Origin: JAABRB01 sp041617635
GTDB taxonomy: Bacteria > Pseudomonadota > Gammaproteobacteria > Burkholderiales > SG8-39
Length of the DNA: 64,000 nt
NCBI GenBank assembly: GCA_041617635.1
Contig: JBFJOO010000006.1
Coordinates: 1 to 64,000, forward strand
Direction of reading: 5' to 3'
Part shown: positions 45,529 to 53,319 of the stretch, piece after piece
Numbering within the stretch: the first letter of the stretch is position 1
Layout of the letters: each line of letters opens with the position of its first letter
Notes under the pieces: generated by a model
The model's input: only the letters and a program-made list of their open reading frames with translations
What the model was told of the DNA's origin: nothing
The model's database searches: none
Made by a program: the position numbers and the translations under genes

Positions 45529-46213
45529 CCAGGCGCCCGTTGTCGAGAGCGAGGTTGCAAGCGTCGTTGCAACTGTGGTTGTGTTCGCCAAGGCACCGGT
45601 ACCGGGAGCGGCCAAGACGCGCCTCATACCGCGTCTCGGCCCCGAAGGCGCCGCGCGGCTCCACGCGGCGCTCGTCGAGCGCGCGCTCGCGACTGCGCAG
45701 CAGGCGGCGCTCGGCAGCGTGGAGCTATGCTGCGCGCCTGACGCAGAGCATCCGTTCTTTGCGACATGCGCGGAGCGATACGGCGTGGCGCTCACGACGC
45801 AGGCCACCGGCGATCTCGGCGCGCGAATGCTGAGCGCGTTCGACCGCGTGGTGCCAAATCGCGGTGCAACGCTGCTCATCGGGTCGGATTGCCCGGCGCT
45901 CACGCCCGAACACCTGCGCGAAGCCGCGGCCGCGTTGGCGGCGGGGCGCGATGCCGTGTTCGGCCCGGCCGAGGACGGCGGCTACGTTCTGGTAGGTCTT
46001 CTGCGCGCCTCGCCTCGCGTATTCGAAGGAATCGAATGGGGCGGGCCGGACGTGATGTGCGAGACGCGCGCGCGGCTCGCAGCGCTAGGCTGGCGATGGC
46101 ACGAGCTCGCCGAGCTCTGGGACGTCGATCGTCCCGCAGATCTCGCGCGGCTCGCCGAGCGCATCGAGGACGGCGCACGCTACCTTGCAGCGGCGATGAA
46201 TGCCGGGGCCTAG
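45512..46213 (+). CDS. TIGR04282 family arsenosugar biosynthesis glycosyltransferase
   Basis: 233 residues with a GT-A/nucleotidyltransferase fold. VVFAKAPVPGAAKTRLIPRLG near residue 30 is the family signature, followed by LLIGSDCPALTPEHLREA and FGPAEDGGYVLVGL. It overlaps the TIGR04283 gene by 17 bases. The fold also resembles CofC-like nucleotidyltransferases, so the protein could activate a sugar or glycerol phosphate with a nucleotide rather than transfer a sugar. The two families nearly always occur side by side. Confidence 0.9.
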   Translation: MTRVTSQAPVVESEVASVVATVVVFAKAPVPGAAKTRLIPRLGPEGAARLHAALVERALATAQQAALGSVELCCAPDAEHPFFATCAERYGVALTTQATGDLGARMLSAFDRVVPNRGATLLIGSDCPALTPEHLREAAAALAAGRDAVFGPAEDGGYVLVGLLRASPRVFEGIEWGGPDVMCETRARLAALGWRWHELAELWDVDRPADLARLAERIEDGARYLAAAMNAGA

Positions 46214-46246
46214 GTTTCCGAGGCGCGCGTCGGTGCGCGCGGCACG

Positions 46247-47356
46247 ATGAAGCGGTTACTGCTTGTCGGCGGCGGTCACAGCCATGTCGCGGTGCTGCGC
46301 AGTCTCGGCGACCATCCGATGCCGGAGGTCGAGGCGACGCTCGTCAGCCCGGAGCGGTTCACGCCGTACTCGGGAATGCTCCCGGGGCTCATCGCGGGCC
46401 ACTATGCGCACCGCGAATGCCACATCGATCTCGCCGCGCTTGCCCGCTTCGCCCATTGCCAGCGTGTCGAGGCGACCGTCACGATGCTGGATCTCGAGCG
46501 CGGGATCGCCGTGGCGGCGGACGGTCGCGAGCATGCCTGGGATGTCATCTCGCTCGACATCGGCTCCAGCCCGGCCATGGCGGGCGTACCGGGTGCGCGC
46601 GAGCGGGCGATCGCCGTGAAACCCGTACACCGCCTGCTCGCTGCGCTGGAGGACGTTGCGGTCCGGGCACGCCACGGTTCCCTGCGCCGGATCCTCTTTG
46701 TCGGAGGCGGAGCGGCGGGCGTCGAGGTCCTGCTCGCGTTGCAGCACCGCTTGGCGACCGAGGGATTTCGGAGCGTGGAGATGCTGCTCGCGATCGATGC
46801 CGATGCGCCGCTGCCCGGTCACAACGAACGGGTTCGCGCCGCATTTGCGCGCGTCCTGGCCGACCGGGGCGTGCGCGTTCACGCGCGCAGCCGGGTCGTG
46901 CGCGTCGACGAGGGCGTGGCGCTGACCGAAGGGGGCGAGCGAATCGGTTTCGACGCACTCGTCTGGACAACCGGTGCGGCCGCCGCGCCGTGGCCGGGAG
47001 AGTCGGGTCTGAGCGTCGATCCGAGCGGATTCGTGCTCGTCGACGAGACGTTGCAATCGACGTCGCATCCAAGGGTGTTCGCGACCGGCGATATCGCCAC
47101 GATCCGCGGCCACCCGCGTCCGAAATCCGGCGTGCACGCGGTCCGTCATGGCCCGCCCCTGGTGCGCAACCTCCGCCGCGTGCTCGCCGGCGAGCGGCTC
47201 GAGCGGTTCGTTCCGCAGCGCGACGCCTTGGCGCTGATCTCGACGGGCAATCGTTACGCAATCCTGTCGCGCGGCACCTGGGCGCTTAAAGGCGCCTGGG
47301 TGTGGCGCTGGAAGGACTGGCTGGACCGCAGGTTCATGCGGCGTTACGACGTGTAG
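46247..47356 (+). CDS. NAD(P)/FAD-dependent oxidoreductase of the SelD N-terminal-fusion family
   Basis: 369 residues. The N-terminus LVGGGHSHVAVLRSLGD is the mark of the pyridine nucleotide-disulfide oxidoreductase family (TIGR03169) that in many bacteria and algae is fused in front of selenide, water dikinase (SelD). Other motifs: SGMLPGLIAGHY, DIGSSPAM, the second Rossmann motif LFVGGGAAGVEVLLAL and the FAD-binding FATGDIATI. Here it stands alone without SelD. It is 33 bp after the TIGR04282 gene and closes the cluster. It may supply reduced selenium or sulfur species, or act on an arsenical; none of these is proven. Confidence 0.85.
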   Translation: MKRLLLVGGGHSHVAVLRSLGDHPMPEVEATLVSPERFTPYSGMLPGLIAGHYAHRECHIDLAALARFAHCQRVEATVTMLDLERGIAVAADGREHAWDVISLDIGSSPAMAGVPGARERAIAVKPVHRLLAALEDVAVRARHGSLRRILFVGGGAAGVEVLLALQHRLATEGFRSVEMLLAIDADAPLPGHNERVRAAFARVLADRGVRVHARSRVVRVDEGVALTEGGERIGFDALVWTTGAAAAPWPGESGLSVDPSGFVLVDETLQSTSHPRVFATGDIATIRGHPRPKSGVHAVRHGPPLVRNLRRVLAGERLERFVPQRDALALISTGNRYAILSRGTWALKGAWVWRWKDWLDRRFMRRYDV

Positions 47357-47546
47357 CGCGCAGACGAGAGCCGGTCGCTGGCTTTCGCCAAGCAGCAGGT
47401 AGACCGAGCGATTGCCGCCCCTTCTTGCTCGGGCGCCGCGTCGGCGACGTGACGGACGAGCGTTGCCTCGCTCTGAAGGATCGGCCAAACTGCCGGGAGC
47501 GCCGACGTGGAATGCGCTCGACCGGTCTCTTTTTCTCAGAGCTGTC

Positions 47547-48263
47547 ATGTCACGACTTCTCTTCCGCGATGACGCATATCTGCGCGCTTGTGAGACACGG
47601 GTCACGGGCGTCGACGCACGCGGCATCCGCCTCGAGGCGACCGTGTTCTATGCGAATTCCGGCGGACAGCCGGGCGATACCGGCACGCTCCGGCTCGAGA
47701 ACGGAACGGAGGTCCGTGTCATCGACACGGTCAAGGGGAATGGACCCGACGAAGTGGTCCACGTTCCGGCGCCCGACAGCCCGCCAGTGTCGGTGGGAAT
47801 GGGCGTGCAAGCCGAGATCGACTGGCAGCGGCGGTATCGGCACATGCGCCTGCATACCTGCATGCATCTCCTGTGCGCCGCGGTCCCGTACGCGGTCACG
47901 GGTGGACAGATCGCGGCCGACAAAGCGCGACTCGATTTCGACACGCAGGGCAATCCGCTGGACCGGGACGCCGTGGCGACGCGCTTGAACGAGCTCATTG
48001 CGCAGGGCGCGCCGGTTGGGGCGCGTTGGATCACCGAGTCGGAACTCGCGGAGAGCCCGCAACTCGTGCGCACGATGTCGGTCAAGCCGCCGACCGGACA
48101 AGGTCGCGTGAGACTGCTCGAAGTGAGCGGCATCGATCTGCAGCCCTGCGGGGGCACGCACGTCGGCAACACCGCGGAGATCGGCCGGGTCGTCGTGCTC
48201 AAGATCGAGAACAAGGGGCGGCAGAACCGGCGCGTAGTCGTCGGGTTCGCCGGCGAGGAGTGA
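47547..48263 (+). CDS. Alanyl-tRNA editing protein (AlaX type)
   Basis: 238 residues corresponding to the editing domain of alanyl-tRNA synthetase. It hydrolyses Ser- or Gly-mischarged tRNA(Ala) in trans. The motifs ATVFYANSGGQPGDTG, the zinc-site HMRLHTCMHLLCAAV (the usual HxxxH is retained as HTCMH), and CGGTHVGNTAEIG are present. The start is the ATG at 47547, which gives MSRLLFRDDAYL. Its stop overlaps the next gene's GTG by 4 bases. It complements the full-length AlaRS encoded at 29722-32337. Confidence 0.9.
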   Translation: MSRLLFRDDAYLRACETRVTGVDARGIRLEATVFYANSGGQPGDTGTLRLENGTEVRVIDTVKGNGPDEVVHVPAPDSPPVSVGMGVQAEIDWQRRYRHMRLHTCMHLLCAAVPYAVTGGQIAADKARLDFDTQGNPLDRDAVATRLNELIAQGAPVGARWITESELAESPQLVRTMSVKPPTGQGRVRLLEVSGIDLQPCGGTHVGNTAEIGRVVVLKIENKGRQNRRVVVGFAGEE

Positions 48264-48838
48264 GGCGCGAGACGCGCGCGGGTGTAACCGAGGCTGCTCC
48301 CGGTCGGGCAACGATCCGCGCGAGCGTGCTCGCGGACGTGCCCGCGATCACCACGATCTACGCGCACCACGTTCTCAACGGGCTTGCTTCGTTCGAGACC
48401 GTCGCGCCGGACGAAGCGGAGATCGCGCGCCGCCGTGATGCGATACTCGCCCGCGGCCTGCCTTACCAGGTGGCCTTGCTCGATGGCAACATCGCCGGCT
48501 ACGCCTACGCCGGACCATACCGGGCGCGTGCTGCCTATCGCTACACGCTGGAGGACTCGGTGTATGTCGATCCATCAGCGGCCCGGCGCGGCATCGGGCG
48601 CGCGCTCCTCGAGTCGCTGCTCGCGACTTGCGCGACGCTCGGCTATCGGCAAATGATCGCGGTGATCGGTGATAGCCAAAACACGGCATCGATCACGCTG
48701 CACGAGGCATGCGGCTTCACGCGCGCCGGGTTATTGCGGAGCGTGGGTTACAAGCATCGGCGTTGGGTGGACAGCGTGCTCATGCAACGCTCGCTGGGAG
48801 CTAGGGACACCGCCGCACTGGAGCAAGGCGAGACGTGA
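48260..48838 (+). CDS. GNAT family N-acetyltransferase (phosphinothricin acetyltransferase-like)
   Basis: 192 residues. The GNAT core shows ATIRASVLADVPAITTIYAHHV, FETVAPDEAEIARR, AGYAYAGPYRARAAYRYT and the acetyl-CoA loop YVDPSAARRGIGRALLESLL (cited in parts). The C-terminal GYKHRRWVDSVLMQR also matches the PAT/Bar group, which acetylates phosphinothricin, methionine sulfoximine or similar amino acids. The GTG start at 48260 overlaps the alaX stop (GTGA) and has a GGCGAGGAG ribosome-binding site, so the two are coupled. Confidence 0.88.
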   Translation: MRRETRAGVTEAAPGRATIRASVLADVPAITTIYAHHVLNGLASFETVAPDEAEIARRRDAILARGLPYQVALLDGNIAGYAYAGPYRARAAYRYTLEDSVYVDPSAARRGIGRALLESLLATCATLGYRQMIAVIGDSQNTASITLHEACGFTRAGLLRSVGYKHRRWVDSVLMQRSLGARDTAALEQGET

Positions 48839-48959
48839 ACGCGTCATACGATCCGCGCCCGCGACACGCGCAACTTGCGCGGCAAGCGGCAAGATGCTAT
48901 CGAGAAGGTGGCGCTCAGCCAAACGTCGTCAACGGGGCACCTATCAGAGGAGGCAGCAC

Positions 48960-49373
48960 ATGGCCGACACCATACGCAAGACCGACTACTTCGCGATTCA
49001 GGTTCCGAACCGCCCGGGTTCCGGCGCGCGCGTCCTCGCCGGGCTCAAGGCGGAGGGCGTCAACCTGATTGCATTCACGGCGTTTCCGAACGGGAAGACG
49101 GCGCAAGTCGACCTGGTTCCAGAGCGCACCGCGACGCTTCGCCGCGCGGCGAAAAAGCTCAACCTTCGCCTGGGCAAGCGCAAGACGTGCTTCATCATTC
49201 GCGGTGACGATCGGGTGGGCGCGCTCGCGAACACGTTGCAGCGATTGGCGGCCGCGCGTATCAACGTCAGGGCGCTCGATGCGGTCATCGCCGGCAAGGG
49301 CCGGTACGGAGCAGTGTTCTGGGTCAACCCGAAGAGCGTGGCGCGGACGTCGCGGCTGCTCCGAGCTCGATAA
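48960..49373 (+). CDS. Tandem ACT-domain protein
   Basis: 137 residues with two ACT-like repeats: DYFAIQVPNRPGSGARVLAGLKAEGVNLIAF (about 9-40) and CFIIRGDDRVGALANTLQRLAAARINVRALDAV (about 78-110), each cited by its ends. ACT domains bind amino acids or other small ligands; with no enzyme domain attached, this is a free-standing regulatory or sensor protein. An AGGAGG ribosome-binding site lies 7 bases before the ATG. No specific partner is identifiable. Confidence 0.8.
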   Translation: MADTIRKTDYFAIQVPNRPGSGARVLAGLKAEGVNLIAFTAFPNGKTAQVDLVPERTATLRRAAKKLNLRLGKRKTCFIIRGDDRVGALANTLQRLAAARINVRALDAVIAGKGRYGAVFWVNPKSVARTSRLLRAR

Positions 49374-49754
49374 AGCCTGCGGGCAAAAAAATCCTCGAGG
49401 CGGCTGAGGAGGAGGGTGCGCCGCCCCGAGGGTCCACAGGAGAGAATGAAACTGCCGGAGTGCGCTGCCTGCATTGCGCGAGACATCGCACCCAAGCATC
49501 GAGGGGCCCGCCTTGCGGCGCGCCCCGCGACTGATTCCAAGCTTAGAGACTGTCTAATTATCTGTCCAATCGATCCGGGCAATCAGGATAATCATCCTGG
49601 TTGATATCTGCGGCCCCACGCCCCGGAAAACATCCCAGGGCGTTTGGAATTCGCGCCATGGGCGCTCAGGGTGGCCGAGCGACGTCGCCCGACCCGACGT
49701 TTCGCGGGTACGACATTGATCGGCGTGATCGAACCGAGCTAGAGTATTGCCCGT
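49374..49754. other. 381-bp intergenic region upstream of the LysR gene
   Basis: No supported gene is seen. It holds an imperfect 9-bp palindrome AATCAGGAT-AATC-ATCCTGGTT at 49581-49602 that could be a regulator site for the LysR gene about 155 bp downstream. The AT-richer stretch 49540-49610 is the likely promoter region. Confidence 0.45.
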
Positions 49755-50732
49755 ATGGATATTCGCGACGTTGATCTGAACCTGCTGGTGGCGCTGGATG
49801 CACTGCTCGCCGAGCGTAGCGTCACCCGCGCGGCGCAGCGGTTGAGCCTGAGCCAACCGGCGATGTCCGCGGCTCTGGCACGGCTGCGCATCCTGTTCAC
49901 CGATCCGTTGCTGCTGCGAACCGCGCGCGGAATGCTCCCCACGGCCAAGGGCGTCGAGCTCGCGGCGCCAGTCAAGCAGGTGCTCGACGAGATTGGACGG
50001 ATCGTCCGGCAGGCCGAGGCGTTCGATCCGGCGCGCGCGGAAGTGACGTTCACCATCACGGCGTCCGACTACGTGGAGTTCACCATCCTGCCGCGCCTCG
50101 TGGACCACGTCGAAGCCCGTGCACCCGGCTGCCGGCTGGCCGTTCGGCCGATCAACTTTGCGTCCCTGCCGGAGCAGCTCGAGCGGGGCGAAGTCGACCT
50201 CGCGCTGGTGAGCGCCACCAACGCGCCGGAGAACGCACGGCTGCGGCCGCTCTACCCCGAGCGTTTCGTCTGTGCCGTCCGGCGCGGCCATCCGCGCGCG
50301 GCGAAGCAGATCACGCTGGACGAGTTCTGCGCGCTCGAGCACGTGCTCATCTCACCGAGTGGCGGTGCCTTCGTCGCGCAGACCGACGCCGCCCTAGCCG
50401 CGCTCGGCCGCAGCCGCAGCGTGCGGCTCTCGGTCCCGCACTTTCTCCTCATTCCCGAGATTCTCGCGCGGTCCGACATGATGGCCGTATTGCCGGAGCG
50501 CCTCGCGCGCGCCCATGCCGACCGACTGCACGTCATGGAGATCCCCTTCGAGTTGCCGCCTTACACGATCGCGCAGGTGTGGCACGAGCGGACGCATCGC
50601 GATCCCGCGCGCGCGTGGCTGCGCCAGGCGCTCGCGGAGCTCATGGAGAAGGAGGGCGCGCCGATGCCGCGGATTCCGCGTCAGCAAAAGCGCACCCGCC
50701 GGGGCGACCGCCGCGCGACCCAGGCGGTCTGA
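49755..50732 (+). CDS. LysR family transcriptional regulator
   Basis: 325 residues. The N-terminal winged helix-turn-helix (DLNLLVALDALLAERSVTRAAQRLSLSQPAMSAALARLR, cited by its start and end) is of the NodD/NahR/LinR type, followed by a periplasmic-binding-like effector domain (TFTITASDYVEFTILPRLV and FCAVRRGHP). The basic C-terminal tail is longer than usual. The effector and target are unknown. It converges with the arylesterase gene, so its neighbours give no clear regulon. Confidence 0.9.
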   Translation: MDIRDVDLNLLVALDALLAERSVTRAAQRLSLSQPAMSAALARLRILFTDPLLLRTARGMLPTAKGVELAAPVKQVLDEIGRIVRQAEAFDPARAEVTFTITASDYVEFTILPRLVDHVEARAPGCRLAVRPINFASLPEQLERGEVDLALVSATNAPENARLRPLYPERFVCAVRRGHPRAAKQITLDEFCALEHVLISPSGGAFVAQTDAALAALGRSRSVRLSVPHFLLIPEILARSDMMAVLPERLARAHADRLHVMEIPFELPPYTIAQVWHERTHRDPARAWLRQALAELMEKEGAPMPRIPRQQKRTRRGDRRATQAV

Positions 50733-50793
50733 CCGGTCGGACGGCGGCGTCTTCGGGGGCGAACGGTCGCGCTCGCCCTGCAGCGCGGCGCAA

Positions 50794-51420
50794 TCAGAGA
50801 GCCTTCGCCTCCTTCAGGAGCTGCGCCACCCGTTCTGCCAGACGGGCGTACCCGCGCCCGTTCGGATGGATCGGGTCCGATTTGAGCTCGTTGTCGGTGA
50901 GGATTTCTGCGAGTGCATCCCGCTCGACCGGGAGGTTGAGCTCTTCGCCAACCTCGATGTAGACCCGATGTGCCGAGGGGAAGAGCCCGGGCTTCGGCAC
51001 CGCGATGAGCAGCACGGGTATGCCGCGATCGCGGGCGAGGCGCACCATCGCCCGCAGGTTCGCGGCGAGCGCAGCGGAGTCAAGCTTGCGCAGGATATCG
51101 TTGCCGCCATGGCAGAGGATGAGGAGCTGCGGGTGGACCTGGTCGAGAACGGCAGGCAGGCGGGCGAGCCCGCTCGCGCTCACCTCGCCCGGCACGCCCG
51201 CCGAGACGACCTTGCGACCGATCAGCCGCTCGAGCTCTGCGGGATAGCTTTGCGCCGCCGCGGCACCCGTGCCGAACGTCAGGCTGTCCCCGAGGGCGAG
51301 CACCACGGCATCGGGGGCGAGCGGCGCCAGCCGCGGCACCGATTTCCCGCAGCCGGCGAGCGCGCCGGCAAGGGCAAGCATCCCCGCGTAGGCGATGGCA
51401 CGCAGCAGGTGGGATGGCAT
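50794..51420 (-). CDS. GDSL-family arylesterase/lysophospholipase, lipoprotein (TesA-like)
   Basis: 208 residues. The lipobox LAGC (Cys24) after a hydrophobic leader marks a lipoprotein. The SGNH/GDSL motifs are ALGDSLTFG (Ser46), the GNDI block and the C-terminal SDPIHPNGRGY with the catalytic Asp-His. TesA-like enzymes hydrolyse thioesters, lysophospholipids or aryl esters in the periplasm. Its ATG lies 2 bp after the stop of the SLC13 transporter gene, so the two are co-transcribed. Confidence 0.9.
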   Translation of the reverse strand: MPSHLLRAIAYAGMLALAGALAGCGKSVPRLAPLAPDAVVLALGDSLTFGTGAAAAQSYPAELERLIGRKVVSAGVPGEVSASGLARLPAVLDQVHPQLLILCHGGNDILRKLDSAALAANLRAMVRLARDRGIPVLLIAVPKPGLFPSAHRVYIEVGEELNLPVERDALAEILTDNELKSDPIHPNGRGYARLAERVAQLLKEAKAL

Positions 51421-51422
51421 CG

Positions 51423-53258
51423 TCAGTAGAGCGGGAAGAAGTGCGGCACCAGCAGCGACAGCGAGACCCACATGATAACGAGCAACGGCAGGCCGCCCCG
51501 CACGAAGTCCGCGAACCGGTAGCCCGCGGCGCTCATCACGAGCAGGTTGGTCTGGTAGCCCATCGGCGTGACGTAGCACAGGTTGGCGCCGAACAGGATG
51601 GCCAGCACGAACGGTTCCGGCGCTGTGCCCAGCCCGTTCGCGATCTGGATCGCGATCGGAGTCCCGACCGCAGCGGCGGCGTTGTTCGACACGAAATTCG
51701 TGATCAGCGCCATGAGCAGCATCAGCAGCGAAGCGATCCATTGCGGCGGCAGTCCTTCGACTAGCCGCAGAAAGCCAGCTGCCAGGAAATCGATCCCGCC
51801 GGTGAAATTCAGCGCCTGACCGAGGGCCAGACTCGCCGCTACGAGCAGCACGACCTTGGAGCTCAGCGCGGCGCGCGCTTCCTGCCAGTTGATGCAACCG
51901 GTGGCGACGAGCAGGGTCACCCCCAGGAGCGCACCGATCGAGATCGGCACGAGCTGCGTCGCCGCGGCTGCCACCACGGCCACGATGACGGCGATGGCGA
52001 TGGGCGCTTTCCGCGAGCGCGGCAGCATGATCGTCTCATCCAGCATGAGCAGGCCCGTGAAGTCCCGAACCTCCTTCAGGCGCTCCTCGTTGCCTTGCAC
52101 GAGCAGGACGTCTCCCACCTCCAGCACGGTCTCGTTGACGTCCTTCGGCTTCACCGCCCGGGCCCCGGATGGCCGGTGCAGCGCGAGGACCGCCACGCCG
52201 TAGACGTCCGAGAAGCGCAGGCGCTGCAGGGTGGTGCGCGCGACGAGCGAGTCGTCCGTCACGACGACCTGGACGAGCCGCTGATCGCCGATGCGCAGCG
52301 GGTGCTCGTTGTCCACCGGATGCTCCTGATCGCCCGGATCGTAGAGCGTTGCGCCCAGGAGCTGCTCGTACTCCTTCAGGTTCTCCGGCGTGTCGCTGAC
52401 GTGCAGCCGGTCGCCGGCGCGCAGCGTGAGCGAGGGCAGCCTGGCGAGGAACATGTTGTCACCCCGCTCGATATCCTCGATCCGAATGCGTCCGTCGGTC
52501 TTCTCGTACATCTCGCTCAGCTTGCGGCCGTTGGCGAACCCGTCCTCGCGGACGTTCAGCACCGCAGCGAAGCGCCGCGGCGGTTCTTGCTGGATCGGGC
52601 TCGACCGGTTCCTCAGCAGCCGTGGCAGGACGAGCCAGAGGTAGAGGAGTCCGCCGATACCGGCCAGCATCACGACCGGATAGAACTCGAACACGGTGAA
52701 CCGCCGCACCCCGAGGTCCGCGGCGATCGACACGACGAGCAGATTGGTCGAAGTTCCGATCGACGTCGCCATGCCGCCGATCAGCACGGCGTAGTTCATG
52801 GGCAGGAGCATGCTCCCCGCGGGCGTGCTGGTCCGCAATGCGACCCCCAGCAGGATCGGCATCATCACCACGACGACGGGCGTGTCGTTCACGATGCCGC
52901 TCGCCGCGAAACAGAATACGAGCACGGTGACGAGCGCCACGCGCGGCGAGCGGGCCCAGAGCCGCGCGATGGCGCCGGCGACGGGATCCAACGCTCCGGT
53001 GACGGCGAGGCCCTTGCCGATGATCATCAACCCGCTGATCGCCACCAGCGCCTCGTGCCCGAACCCGAGGAAGAGCGAAACCGGCGCGAACTGCTCGCCG
53101 TTGCGCGCGTACGGGAAGATCTGGAAACCGAGCGTGAGCGCGGCGAGCACGCCGATGCTGGTCGTCTGGATAGGGATCCGCTCGCGCATGAAGAGCGCGA
53201 ACGCGATCCCGGTCAGCGCCAGGACGGCGATCGCGTGCGCATCGAGCGGGGCGGTCAT
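51423..53258 (-). CDS. SLC13/DASS-type anion transporter with RCK_C domains
   Basis: 611 residues with about twelve TM segments split by a cytoplasmic insert. N-terminal half: FMRERIPIQTTSIGVLAALT and the signature NDTPVVVVMMPI, GMATSIGTSTNLLV. Two RCK/TrkA-C regulatory domains lie at about 230-310 and 320-400 (KTDGRIRIEDIERGDN and QRLVQVVVTDDSLVART). The C-terminal half has the second NNAAAAVGTPIAIQI motif. The overall type (SLC13 + RCK_C) matches bacterial sulfate/dicarboxylate permeases such as those named SAC1 or CysZ-like transporters. Substrate: sulfate, a dicarboxylate or a similar anion. Confidence 0.88.
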   Translation of the reverse strand: MTAPLDAHAIAVLALTGIAFALFMRERIPIQTTSIGVLAALTLGFQIFPYARNGEQFAPVSLFLGFGHEALVAISGLMIIGKGLAVTGALDPVAGAIARLWARSPRVALVTVLVFCFAASGIVNDTPVVVVMMPILLGVALRTSTPAGSMLLPMNYAVLIGGMATSIGTSTNLLVVSIAADLGVRRFTVFEFYPVVMLAGIGGLLYLWLVLPRLLRNRSSPIQQEPPRRFAAVLNVREDGFANGRKLSEMYEKTDGRIRIEDIERGDNMFLARLPSLTLRAGDRLHVSDTPENLKEYEQLLGATLYDPGDQEHPVDNEHPLRIGDQRLVQVVVTDDSLVARTTLQRLRFSDVYGVAVLALHRPSGARAVKPKDVNETVLEVGDVLLVQGNEERLKEVRDFTGLLMLDETIMLPRSRKAPIAIAVIVAVVAAAATQLVPISIGALLGVTLLVATGCINWQEARAALSSKVVLLVAASLALGQALNFTGGIDFLAAGFLRLVEGLPPQWIASLLMLLMALITNFVSNNAAAAVGTPIAIQIANGLGTAPEPFVLAILFGANLCYVTPMGYQTNLLVMSAAGYRFADFVRGGLPLLVIMWVSLSLLVPHFFPLY

Positions 53259-53319
53259 GGCACGATCGGACGGATCAACCGACCAGCAGGGCTCGCACGC
53301 GACGCAGGGTGGCTCGACT

